This document shows positions 48,575 to 60,885 of a stretch of DNA of 64,000 nucleotides, one piece after another (position 1 is the stretch's first letter; the number at the start of each line of letters is the position of its first letter). The DNA comes from Bradysia coprophila (taxonomy: Eukaryota; Arthropoda; Insecta; Diptera; Sciaridae). The notes under the pieces were generated by a model. The model saw only the letters and a list, made by a program, of their open reading frames with translations. It was not told the DNA's origin and did not search any database. The stretch is taken from positions 2,294,001 to 2,358,000 of the forward strand of contig NW_023503373.1 of the NCBI RefSeq assembly GCF_014529535.1, written 5' to 3'. A program made the position numbers and the translations under genes.

Positions 48575-50572
48575 CTACAGCCCTTTGTTGAAGTAAACTT
48601 TTTCGGGTAGATTTTTGCCATGCTTCTTTTGCATTTCGCCGTATAATTCGCTGTCGAAGCGTTGTATCGTCGACATGTTGATCGAACTACGAGACAGAAA
48701 ATTCGTTTTACAAAGAAAATATCTTCGATTCAGACGTGAAATTGTTCAATTACCATCTTTGTGGAAATATACTGCAAGCAGTAGGTACCATGAATATCAA
48801 ACTGTAAAGAGAAATTATGAATGGCATTAGGGTTGGTCATGTTGGTTAATACGAATTCAATCTTACAATCCACCAACGGCTAATACTTGGAAAGGTGCAT
48901 GCAGAATTTGTAGCCTCCTGAACCAATTAATGCGCTCCAGTTTCTCCATTAATATCGGTAGAAGTAGCATACCTGGTGCTGCCATCAATACTCGGCTAAA
49001 TACAACCTATTTCGCGCGAAGGTAGACAATATTCCCTTGAATGTTGCTTCAAAAAATGTAATCTACCCTTTATACCTGTGAGATCCCTTTGACTGCCGCA
49101 ACACGACTTTTACCAACGACATTGTTATCGTCATCAACGACATCAACACCCTGAGTTAGTTCATTTTGACGCATCAACGGTATATTGACGCAATTCGCTG
49201 CTGCTACGGCTGCAAATGGTACGTAACGTAGCATTAAGGCTCCAGCTCGTTTCTGCCAAAAACTTTTGCATCCGATGGCAGCAACTAATGCACTGGTTGT
49301 AGCCGAAACGTACGATACTCCCAATTGAGTAACCGAAACGGGCGAATTGGCATTACGATTGGTGTAATTGACCAAAGCGTTGAATGACTGATTTACGAAT
49401 TGCCAGAAAACAACGGCCGGTACTGTTCTGTTGGTTGTTTTGAATTGAAATCAAAACGTTCTTCCAATTTGCATCGGTTAATTAAGACATGTGACTCACC
49501 GGTAAAACTGAAGCATAGCTCCAGTAATGATCATTCCACCAGGTACTTGAAAGCTCATACGACCGAATACATTTTGTAGTTCGCCGGAATCGGGGTGAAA
49601 TGCGGACGAGTAGAGTTTCTTGGCGTAAATGATTTGGTCTCTGGTTACATCGGACGGTTCTTTTCCGAGTCTGTGAGTTGAGAGATATCATAAGAAGGTT
49701 GAGTAACTTCTTAGTTATTTGTTCACCAAGGCAAAAAGGAGTTGGAAATTGCATTTTGAGTGCGTTGTTACCAGAGGAAATTCAATTTCCAACCTTTTTC
49801 CGAGACAAACAGGATTCAGTTTTCACAACAAACGAGTTCAAAGTTTCAGCAGAAGGCAGAAAATACCTATGATCTCGCCTGCGTTGTGAAAAATATTTTG
49901 TGAGAATTTTATTGATCCGAGACAAAACTGAGGACGAAAACGTCAATTTTCGTTTTTATCTTGAGTCATAAAAAGGATTTTACGCGCTGAGAGCGTTGAA
50001 AAAAGTGCTTGAATTATAGAAAGTACTATCTTCGACTCATCTAAAATCTCTCATAACAACATTACAGTTATAACAAATCTTATCAGTTGTTGTGATCAGA
50101 CGTTATGTGCACACAAAGTGCAACCATACGCTATGATGCTAATCAAGACGTACATATTTGAACAGTTAAAAGTGTTGATTTCATTTTTATTTGATCTACT
50201 CACCGATATTGTTCGACTAGCTTCTTAGCTTTATGCAAATCATCTTCGGACGTTAATACCGTTCGCGGGTCTGTCATGAAAGCGAAATGCTTGAACCGGC
50301 CAACAAACGTACTTTGGTCCCATAGTGGCGCATCGATATCGATTCGGGCGTCTTCTAATTCGAAAGATATAAACTGTAAATGTTGGAACACTTTCGATCA
50401 TAAAAACCGAAATTAGATGAGTTCTGGTATAGCCGTCCGTAGACCAAAACCAATAAAAATTTTATTAAACAAAAGTCAGATGATTTCACGGTCATTGACA
50501 ACATTTTTTGGCTATACCTGACTCTTATGTAACATTATGAAAACAATTGTTATGAAACTCACTTTTTTCCAT
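48575..50572 (-). CDS. SFXN2: Sideroflexin-2-like mitochondrial transporter
   Basis: Seven GT-AG exons: 50572-50563, 50354-50204, 49670-49500, 49427-49076, 49006-48867, 48801-48754, 48686-48575; 327 residues against 322 in human SFXN2. Sideroflexins are multi-pass inner mitochondrial membrane proteins; SFXN1 imports serine for one-carbon metabolism and SFXN2 is linked to iron/heme homeostasis. Landmarks: IDIDAPLWDQSTFVGRFKHF, TDPRTV, YAKKLYSSAFHPDSGE, GRMSFQVPGGMIITG, NALVNYTNRN, VPFAAVAAANCVNIPLMRQ, MAAPGMLLLP and the terminal VYFNKGL. FLIFMVPTACSIFPQRC is nearer to SFXN2 than SFXN1. The 10-nt first exon (ATGGAAAAAA, giving MEKK) is my reconstruction from donor, acceptor and phase and is the least certain part. 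Confidence 0.92.
49900..50040. repeat. Dispersed repeat in SFXN2 intron 2
   Basis: Shares an ordered series of blocks with 31360-31500: TGATCCGAGAC(G/A)AA, AAACG…TTTTC, TTTTTATC…GAGT, GGATTTTACATGCTGAG or GGATTTTACGCGCTGAG, and AAGTGCTTGAA. The copies differ at many positions but keep order and spacing, so they are two members of one old repeat family. Confidence 0.65.
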
Positions 50573-53359
50573 TTTTCCTTGCTGATTTTACAGCACACAA
50601 CGGAAGAGTATTATTGATTTTACCCAAATTTGGATGTTCCAATTCAGACCAGTTTTACGATAGTTGTCCTACTTTTTTCAACACTGTAGAAAGATCATTC
50701 ATGCAACTAATCATTGTGTGATAAGTGAATGAACAAATATTTAATTGTTTACCATTTGGACAGACGAGGTGAAATTATTAATAACTTTTTTGTTTGAACT
50801 AAGGAATTTCTATATGAAGCAATATTATATCTGCCTCACTGCCGTATATTTGTCGTACTGTATGGTTTGAAAACAGTTGAGTTTGAAGTCAAAGGCGACT
50901 CAATTGAGAACGTTTCTCCGGCATTCTCTCAATAGCACGAATTTTAACGAAATAACACGTGCGAGGAAACTGTTTATGATTTTGCCATTCACAATAAATT
51001 GGAAATAAGACATAACCTCTGGTTAGAATTAGCGGAAAACTTGAATTTCTGTAACCGTTCAAATGTTTTTTTTTCTTCTTCTTCTCTTTGCAAGTTTGGC
51101 GAATAATTTTTCTTTGTACTTCAGAAGGGCAATTACCTAGGTTAAGTAGCTGAAACAGTTCGTAACTAGTACTTCCTGGATGCTTGAAAATATTGAGAGC
51201 TGCCTTGAAATAATCAATGATTCGATGAATTTTTAACGGGCCTTTTTCAGTGAGTCCACTTTGATCTCAAATATTATAGATCATCTTCAAGTTAGGGTCT
51301 TTCAGACGTAACATTATACTTAAGTTTCGTTAAATGTTTCTTTCATTCATTCATTTGTATGAATTTTTTTAACAAGGATGGCAATTCAAACATCCTTGAA
51401 GACGATCTATACACAGTATTGTAGGAATGTTTATGAGTTGAATGAGCTTACTTTGTTCAAAAACCTCTACGTACATCTTCATAAAACTAAAACTACTATT
51501 CGAGATAACAAGTTATTCCAAGACGAATGTGACAGTCTCAAGCATCATTTTAGCATTCCGAGTCTAACATTTATTACCTCAAATTTTAATTAGTCTTGCT
51601 ATGTGTAACATTACGGATTGATTACCCTTGATGTCGACTTGGATTTGGACTTCCCACATGTAAAAAGGAAAAAGTAACTTTGAATGTAAATGTATGTAGG
51701 TGGAATGTCTTATGTACTTACCTCTTTCTACTGACTGTTTCATCATACTTATTAAACTTACTGCGTTACGTTGTCATTACAAAATACAAGCAACATTCCT
51801 ATTGATTTATTTAGCTGTATAAGCCGCAGGAGGTGCTTCTTGTACTTCACAGAAGATGTATTATTTTCATACTCAAATAAAAGGTAGGACGTGTCACCAA
51901 TGACTGTATCTTAAATCATTTGTTTTGGCTAATGCTGAACTTGTATAAATTGGTGTGAGAAGGTAGTTATAGAAATGACTTCTTCTGTAATTATTGACGA
52001 CAGCTACTTGAAGGGTCAACAAGAAACATCCATTGTTTAAAAATAGATTCTTAAAAATCTTTAACTTCTGTGCTTCGTCTACTAAACTAATCAATAAAAC
52101 CATGGAGCAAATTGCATCGGTGTGAAAACTAGATTTTATGCTTTCGCATGAATCTAGAATCTAAAATGTTAAAAGCTGAGAAAAACTAGCGAAATTAATA
52201 GTAGGTAATCGGGAGGTTCTTGGTCAAAAACAAAAGCAAGAAAAAGTCAATACCAAACGTAGGTATGGAAATGGGAGTGGTTCAAGAAACGGAGTAAAAA
52301 TCGGCATTAAGATGGAATGGCGAAACCAGACTGGCGATAGAACTTTTTTCTATATTTATTTATTTCTATAGACAATTTGGCTTGTTGTTGCCTGAGAACC
52401 ATAGGAGAAATTATTTAGGTTTATTCCGGGTGGGTCAAGCTGCGAGTTTTCTAACCAAAAAGAGGTGAGAGTAGGTAAGTACGTCCAGATTTTTATTTGA
52501 ATTTAATAAAAGCAAAACTTCTATCTCTTATTTTGAAAAGAACTTTCTATGCAACTTGGATGTTTTTAAGCACACAATGTGTCTGCGGGCCTCGAGTGGC
52601 AATATTCACATCTTAGTGCCTAGAAAAGTAGTATCACTCGGTGGCATTCCAACTAAGAACGTATAATCATTACGTTTGCATCATTCATTCCGCATCAAAA
52701 TCCGGCTGAAAAACAGAATTCGCAAGAAACCAGCAAGAGTAAACAAACAAGATAGAGATGAACAAATGTATACGGAAATCGGCAATAAGACGGACTTTAA
52801 GAGTTTCACTATTTAATGTGTAAACCAGTGTGTCGTCAACACAGTCGTTAGACAAACAATTGAATTGTTTTGAAATGTTACATTCGAAGTAGTTGGAAAA
52901 TGGGTCACCGAAGAAAAACTTATAAGCTGGGTAGGAAAAACAGATTCGAATAGAATGTAAGCTTACTAAAATTTAAACAGGGAACTACAGTGCCGCATTT
53001 GCATATTATCACTTGCCAGTATAGTAGTATTTCCAGCATCATTGTCGCCATCAACAATAAATAAAACAACAGCCAGTCTGTTCTCAGATTTTAAACTTTC
53101 ATTTATTTATGAAATCAATTTTGATTTTCGTTTTTTTTTTTCATTTTTTAAATTTTCATTATCACAACAGCTAACGTCAAATATGATACAAAACCATTTT
53201 TATTTTCTTGCATTTTTGAGTCTTTTGGAATTTCCAAAAAAAAATCTATTTCACTGTCTCAGTAGAGTTGAGATACAATCGTTTTTATCTCAAACTGTAT
53301 TCGGTTTTATTTTATGATTCTTGTTTCTAGCTTAAAGTTTGATTTCTGTAAGGCGGTTG
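50573..53359. other. Intergenic, no gene seen
   Basis: About 2.8 kb without recognisable coding sequence. The left end should contain the SFXN2 promoter; the right end holds the dipeptidase 3' UTR. T-rich tracts occur near 51066-51090 and 53130-53150. Confidence 0.55.
53306..53311 (-). terminator. Poly(A) signal of the dipeptidase gene
   Basis: AATAAA on the minus strand about 50 nt after the stop codon. Confidence 0.5.
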
Positions 53360-56190
53360 TCACGAAGGCATGTAAGTACATGAAGAGTGTTTTGGTGGTG
53401 AAATAGTTTCAAGTGGTGATATGCCTAAATAGAACGAGAAAACATTTTGATTAGAACTGAGTGGAGAAAGTGAAAATACAACTCAAATTACCAGCTCGCT
53501 TCCAATAATCTCGAACATTTTCGACAGACTTAAATACTCGCAGAAAATTTTTCCCTGCTAACAGGCTGATATCTTCTTCTGTCCAATTCGGATCCTTTAA
53601 TAGTTCGTTGAAGAGTAAGGGATACTTTGATGTATCTTCAAGTCCCAACGGTGGTGAGTCTATTCCATCATATCCGGCTCCAATACCTATATGCTGAACA
53701 CCGGCTATTGATCGAATGTAATTGATGTGTGTTATGACATCACGGATAGTGCTACTTCGGGTACATGTTATGTGAAGTGAATAAAAGCTGACCATAACTA
53801 TGCCTCCATTATCGGCTACGTCGCGTAGAATATCATCGCCAATGTTACGCGTCGAATTGCATATTGAACGAGCAGCTGAATGAGAGAAGATAACAGGAGC
53901 TCGTGTCTCTCGTAATACATCTTTGGCAGTCGCATCGGACGAATGTGACAAATCAATCATCATTCCCAAGCGATTCATTTCTTTGATGATAGCTCTACCG
54001 AAAGAGCCCAAACCGGTGTCGGTGGATGTAGCCGAACCAGCCCATCTATTATCACAAGTGTGCGTTAATGTTAAATATCTTGCTCCAAGTGTATACATTG
54101 ATCGTAATACAGCAAGCGATGAACCTAGCGCATGGCCACCCTCGACACCAATGAGCGACGCAATTAAGCCATTACGATGAACTGCAGAAATATCTGTGGA
54201 TGACAATACGAGCACCATATGGCGACGATATGAATCAGAAAAACGTCGTATTAAATCGATTTGTTCTACTGCTAATTGGACGGCATCCAAGCCTTGCGCT
54301 TCACACGGTACATACGCTGACCTGAATATGAAATTAAATTTTTTTAAAAATTACAAAAATGAACTTCGGATCGAAATTTGACTAAAAACTAATGAATTTC
54401 AGAGACGGTGCATGCATGTGTTTATGTTTTAAATATTCATGGGTGTGCTTTAGGTGAAGTGAGTCATAACTTTTTAAATCAATGGACGTGATCGGTATGA
54501 ATTTGCATTACACAGCAGAAGTCGTTACTTCAAACATAAGGTAACTACTATGTAAATTCTTTTTGCTCGTTATCTCGAAAATGTGGTTTTTCAACCACCG
54601 AAACTGTATACGCTTCACTTGGAAACGGTAAATAAAGAAATTAAATATTACAAGTGGAGAGGAACACAATTTCCAGCTTCATTTTCATTTAGTGGAATAT
54701 AAATCTCGAAAAACAAACATATTTTCTTATTTCGTTTTGAATGTCTCAATGTAAATCAATATTGTTCGTTTAAACCACCAATCATTATCAACAACATCAT
54801 CCCAACCCATCATCATAATCAATTTCCATTTTACCGCCTTAGTTTGTCCGAAATAAATTTCAATTCAAAAAAAGTGAATTGCTCGCTTCGCTCGTAACTC
54901 AATTCAATAATAGCAAAATTTCCTCCCTTTCAAAATATACTCTCTTATTAGTATCTTCTTCCACCTTCACCTCTCTCTTTATAGTAAAAATTAGTCCTAT
55001 TTAGGTGTGAGATTGTCAAAAGCTTTTTTCATGATTCATTACGAAGTAATTTGGAAATTTATAACTTTTTAGTAATCGTGACGTCCAATCGTAGAATTAT
55101 TGTCGATTTATGAACAAATTCACATTCGAACAGACTAGCTTGTTTCGGGTCATCGCATTTTGCGTCTGTAAAAATTGTTGAGTACAACGAATCCGGGGAA
55201 CAGATTTCTGCTTAAATAACACATCAATTCAGATAAAAAAATCACAAATATTCCACAAAAATTCTATTTTAACTGTGTGGTGTGTTGCCCACCATTACAA
55301 CCTGCTTTGCTTACTCGTTTGATCAAAAACAGGACCTCATGACTCCAAGAAACGTTTGTTGCAGTTTAGTTAAGTTAAGTAATGTCGATAAGAAATACCT
55401 TACCAAGGGATTAAAAGGCGTGTGTTCTACACTGTATAGAGGCTCTATCCAGGGCAACATCAGTACTATCTTTGGAACTACTCAATTGATTTCACTCTTC
55501 ATTGAGAAGAACTCTAATGATATCAGGGTTAATTTCAGCACATTTAAAATAAAAATTGATTCAAGTTAAGACCATGGGGTGTCCTAAACGTTCACCGGAT
55601 CTAATATCACCTCCATCTTCCCCAATCGATTCGAATGAACTTTATAGAGTATAGGGCCTAAAATACCACTGATGTTCCCAGCGAAAAAATTATAAACATC
55701 TGATGAGCAGTCCCTAAGATACTATATTTATGCCATTTAGTCATGTTGCCTTCGATTATATTATCTAACTTGTTCGGTTCGAAAGAACCAGTGAATGCTG
55801 AAACATATCCATTTTAAACGTCAATAACTATTCCATTTGTCAACCGTTTAGAACGCATATCAATTGGAAATGGACAATAAATCAATAAGAATTGTATATG
55901 AATAATGCAGGAGTTCGTCGTTATGCGCAAAGGTATAAGAAGGCAGTAAAGATATTGGCAATATTATTTGTAACATAAGACAACAAAACATTTGAGATAA
56001 AAAAAATCGTTAGTCAAATCTTACCAAAACTGTGCCCCAATAAGACCTCGTTTCATTCTGGGAAGATCAGTTTGTGACCACGGTGATCTATTCCACGGTT
56101 CAGTTCTATCTAGGCCTTCGCTAAGATTCAGGTACTCGAGACGATTATGTGCAAATCTTCGAATATTCCATGGTAAATCGTTGTGACCAT
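53360..56190 (-). CDS. Membrane (renal-type) dipeptidase, 5' part missing
   Basis: Three exons read on the minus strand: 56190-56025, 54321-53492 and 53424-53360, all GT-AG and in phase. They cover the catalytic barrel and C-terminus of a zinc dipeptidase of the DPEP family, which cleaves dipeptides and some leukotrienes at the cell surface. Zinc ligands and active-site residues are present: GHNDLPWNIRRF, the bridging Glu in IGVEGGHALGSS, and His in DLSHSS and in VIFSHSAARS. LTLTHTCDNRWA and GIGAGYDGIDSPPLGLEDTS are also typical. The short last exon (ISPLETISPPKHSSCTYMPS) keeps the conserved C-terminal Cys. The exon carrying the signal peptide and the Asp codon start before GHNDLP lies further right and was not found, so this entry is 5' partial. 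The intron between the first two exons listed is 1.7 kb. Confidence 0.92.
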
Positions 56191-57852
56191 CTGTGGAAGA
56201 GGGGAAATGAAAATGATTTATAAATGGAAATTAACAAATTTTCGATTCGTTTGATGTCATTGATAGTAAAATAACGCTACAAAATTTCAACATATCAAAA
56301 TAACCAATCGAAACGAAAAAAACCACTCTTTTGTATTCGTTTTTTATCTGTGTAAATCAACTGGATTAATCAATACAAAAAAAAATCAGTTCAATAATTA
56401 GTAAATCTCCATTCTTATTGTCAAATTTAATTAAATGAATCCGGTATTTTCCTTTATGTCCTGGCGAATATTAAATCACAAAAAACTGGTGCCAACAATT
56501 TATTGATGAATCAAATATATATACAAACTCCGTGCACGTTTCTCATGAAAAATAAAATATTTTGTCAAAAATGTAAATTTATAATTTACACAGCCTAAAT
56601 GAATGGTAGCCATTAAAATTAATTAAAGTTGAACCTTAATGAACATTCAGTATACCGTCATTTCGGGTTATTTTTCATCTATTATATATCCGTAGGGTTT
56701 GTGTATTATACAATTGCACAGTCATGCATAATGTACATGCTACAGTTCCATTTTAAGCTTTTTTTTTAATGTTTCAAGTAAAGAGGCTGAACCGTTTTCG
56801 CTGTACTATGCTTTGTGGTAACGTTATACGTAGTATTACCTCAAAATTGCTCCTAAATCCACATTAAATAGTCGGTCACTGGTGGCACAATATAAAGGTT
56901 TACGTAGACGTAAAGAGACATAATTAGTTGGCAGTCTGGAAAGTGTTTAAAAAAAATCCACGAAGGGATTTTGAATGAAAGTTATTTAATTGGAACAGAA
57001 AACCATGAGGAATTACCACTGTATGAAAGTTATGAAAAGCTGGTGCTTTTTTTACAAATTCACGTTTACATAAAACGTTTTTCCGGTAGGATCAGGATCT
57101 GGTACGGCATGATATTTTACATTACAAGAAAAAAATACTCTGACACAGCATAACGATGATATAATACACAACTTTTAAAAATGTGTCGTCTGAATGTGTA
57201 GACTGGAGAATGAAAATTAATTCAATTGGTATGACTTGGACATGGGCATATGTAAACCGTTGACTTTAGCAAAATTAAAGTGATGTAAATAGGAAACAGG
57301 AGATAAATAAATACCAATTCCGTTTGAATATAAATGAGTTGGCAGATCCCTTAACGTTGGAAGGATAATCTCATTACATCTCGTTTTTATATAATTTGTT
57401 AGAACCAACGTCAGTGCAGAATTTTATTTATTTATTTGTGTTGGAGAATGACGTTATCAGTAGGTTACATTGCATGCTGCGAAAGTAGTTCATTACATGA
57501 GCAAAAACCTTCAGTAACTGCATTTCCGATAAGTGTAGAGTTTGTAATACGAGCCAAAAGCGTGATATACAAGTAAACTTTTCGAAGAACAGTTACCGAA
57601 GCAAGTTGTTCAAAAACACTTGAGTGAGTAGGCGAGTATCACAAGTATCCAATGTATCCAATGGAGAATAAAAAAAATCAATCGGAAATAGCCCACTTAT
57701 AAGGGACCATTACATTGACCTTTGGCATAGGACTGCTAGTAAAATTAGTTATTACAATTGGGGTTTTGTATGAGAGAGATTGCAATTTTCAATTATAATT
57801 AAATTATAAGTTGGCGTTCAACTTTAGAGAACTTCTCCATATAAGCTCTACG
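56191..57852. other. Probable dipeptidase 5' intron, no exon found
   Basis: The dipeptidase must continue to the right on the minus strand, so at least the start of this stretch is intronic. I searched for a signal-peptide exon ending in a phase-1 donor and found none I trust. Confidence 0.4.
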
Positions 57853-58114
57853 CAAGGCCTATTTTAAGGAAATTAAATTTTCAAAAATTCTCAAATTTTT
57901 CCATCACTTTTCGTCATTTCATCTAAAAACACAACAGATTGCATCGTAAATGTTGTTTCAACTGCCTTTTTAGTTGTTTTTCATGTCTTTGAGCTTAACT
58001 GATTACTTCGGAATGAGATCTAACAGAAAACAAAATTTGAAAATTTTAGGAATTTTTGTGAAATTTTGAAATTTTGGAAATTTTAGGAAATTAAATTCCT
58101 TAAAATAGGCCCTG
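57853..58114. mobile_element. 262-bp hAT-like MITE
   Basis: Left end CAAGGCCTATTTTAAGGAAA and right end …TCCTTAAAATAGGCCCTG form terminal inverted repeats of about 18-28 bp with one or two mismatches. Both flanks carry GCTCTACG (57845-57852 and 58115-58122), a perfect 8-bp target duplication. CA(A/G)GG…CCTTG-type ends with an 8-bp duplication are diagnostic of hAT elements. It is non-coding and relatively intact. Confidence 0.9.
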
Positions 58115-58122
58115 GCTCTACG

Positions 58123-59552
58123 TCACCCAATAGTATTGCCTAGAATATTATTTGAGAATTAATTATTCAAGCAAAATTGAAAAAATCACTGAATTTTATT
58201 GAGAATCTCTTCTCATACATAGGCCTTGAGTTGTGTACAGTGTACATAAAATTTAATGTTTATTTACGTCGGTGATGCATCCTGTGTGTACATAGAAATT
58301 ATGTAATCCTCCCAAAATAAACTTTACCCCAACCAACGAACAGCCAAAATCAACAGATTTATTGTGAATACAAATAGACAAAAATTTGTTCAAAACTTTG
58401 TTCAATATTTGATTTGCATAACAACAGTCACACACGACAGATGTTCCAGTTCCCTTACTTGGATTGAGTTATTCTTTCGAGGACTTAACACAATCAGATC
58501 GAGAAGTAATATCCACGAGTTACGTTTATAAAGGACGTGAGAAATACAATACCTGCTTCAAAATTTAAAAATAAAATCATATTGTTGACCGAGTACCTAG
58601 AGCCTAGCTACTATTATATCACTGCTCCTAGCACGAGCCTAGCACGAACACTAATTTTTCCAACGTCAAAAATACTTCAAATTTACAAACATGTATGCGT
58701 GTACGATTGGTGATGTGTTGTGTGCTTTATTTGGCTTATTTTGATTGCATAAGGCTCCGAATATTTTTTATGTCCATGCTAGGAGCAAAGCTGTGCAATA
58801 ACATTTTCATAAACATTTGAGTCATATATATTCGTCGTGTCATGTCCTATTACAACACCGCAATCTTCATATGAAATCATAAGTTATATGTGCCATGCCG
58901 CATATATTCAACATAATCCAAAAATATAATGCGAAAATAAGTTTAACGAGTGCTGTTATTTAAACGAAAGAAAAAAGTCGTGTTTTTAAGAAAGGAAAAT
59001 AGAAATTCGAGTCTTCTCAGCTACTTTAATTTTCACTTTAAAAACAATATTACATTTACGTCTCTTGAATATATTTCCCGAAGAAAAATGAGAATATAAG
59101 GCACCAAGCTGTATGAACAAAAAAAAATCGTTTCCCATCTTACCCAACAACGGAAAGCAATGGCGCGGCGTAAAGTTTCTATCTTCTTATACATTTTTTT
59201 TCTTCGCTCGTTCTTAAAACCGAAGCTGCTTTTTTTCTCTACCATTGCAAGTGGAAAACGAGAAAAAATGATTTATAGCGCAATATGTTAATGAATATAT
59301 TTATTTTATCTTATTTATCATATTCGTCTTCTGTGTGTAAATATTATTGTCGTGTTTATGCCGGAGCAACATTACAAGGCACTATGTCAATATGAAACAA
59401 GATTTATTCATCTTTTTTTTGTACAAATGAATATTCACGTCTAGAGGCGTAGGAAAATGATTTTGTTTTCTATAAAAATTGAACCTTTTTTAAACGTTTT
59501 CCATTTTGTTTCAATCAAAGATTTTTCGTTCTATATAATATGTAGACATTTT
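58123..59552. other. Non-coding, no gene seen
   Basis: AT-rich sequence between two transposable elements. Minus-strand frames at 58253-58435 and 59033-59245 are not recognised. Confidence 0.5.
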
Positions 59553-59561
59553 CAACTACAA

Positions 59562-60876
59562 GAAGCTGCGGGAATTTGCTCATAGATAGGCCTCACAGAT
59601 AAATGGAATTTTTGGCTAATACTTAAAACATATAATTCCAGTCATTGAAAGAGTATTTAAAATTCCACGAATCAATGCTAACTTTTTGCATTATTGTTCT
59701 TTGAAGAACGAATTAAGTACAATGACGCTCTTAACGATAAATCGAAAAATTAGAACGAAGTTCTGTGAGATATGAAATCTCAATATTCCCATCTTTTGCA
59801 ATTAAACCAAAAAATTCATTTTATTATACGAGCCTATCACGCAATTTTTTTCGTTTTAATAATTTAAAATTAAACCTACCAGCTACCAGTCTAAATAAAA
59901 AAGACAAAATTTCGATTCTGTGAACAATAATCATTCAAAATCAAAATTATACACAAAAATGTGCGCCAACAATGCGAATTGAATGATTAAAGTGTGCGCA
60001 CTCCAAACGTTTCAGATGTATGCATTGCACAGTGCTTTCTACGGCAATAAGATAACCGTGCCTTTTTGCCCACAAATGTTCTCAGTGATATTTTGACCAA
60101 AATATCCGATTAATCTTCACCAAACTTTAGAGAATGAAAGTTCCACACGACTCTTAGCGGTACTCCCCAAAAAAAGTTCAAAAAGTTAGCACCCCAAATG
60201 CCCTTTTGAGAGAGTTTGTTTTCATAGCAAATATTAACTTTTTGATTTGTTTTTTGGGAATATCGTTAAAAGTCGTGGGGAACTTTCATTCTCTAAAGTT
60301 TGGTGAAGATTGATCGGACATTTTGGTCAAAATATCACTCAGAACATTTGTGGGCAAAAAGGCACGGCTATCTTATTGCCGTAAAAAGCACTGTGCAATG
60401 CATACATCTGAAACGTTTGGAGTGCGCACACTTTAATCATTCAATTCGCATTGTTGGCGCGCATTTTTGTGTATAATTTTGATTTTGAATGATTATTGTT
60501 CACAGAATCGAAATTTTGTCTTTTTTATTTAGACTGGTAGCTGGTAGGTTTAATTTTAAATTATTAAAACGAAAAAAATTGCGTGATAGGCTCGTATAAT
60601 AAAATGAATTTTTTGGTTTAATTGCAAAAGGCGCTTGTTACGCAGATGGGAATATTGAGATTTCATATCTCACAGAACTTCGTTCTAATTTTTCGAGTTA
60701 TCGTTAAGAGCGTCATTGTACTTAATTCGTTCTTCAAAGAACAATAATGCAAAAAGTTAGCATTGATTCGTGGAATTTTAAATACTCTTTCAATGACTGG
60801 AATTATATGTTTTAAGTATTAGCCAAAAATTCCATTTATCTGTGAGGCCTATCTATGAGCAAATTCCCGCAGCTTC
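59562..60876. mobile_element. 1.3-kb fold-back palindrome, MULE-like
   Basis: Two arms of about 640-650 bp are near-identical reverse complements meeting near 60220 with little or no spacer. The outer ends are GAAGCTGCGGGAATTTGCTC and its complement. Differences seen by eye are few: single bases plus an insertion of about 14 nt in the right arm near 60630. The flanks are CAACTACAA (59553-59561) and CAACAACAA (60877-60885), a 9-bp target duplication with one mismatch. A 9-bp duplication with very long inverted repeats suggests a Mutator-like fold-back element; the family is inference. No open frame of note. RNA across it would form a very long hairpin. Confidence 0.88.
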
Positions 60877-60885
60877 CAACAACAA

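Noticed and set aside
53042-53317. Plus-strand 91-codon Phe-rich frame
   Set aside because: It is the antisense of T-rich DNA and the dipeptidase 3' UTR; low-complexity composition.
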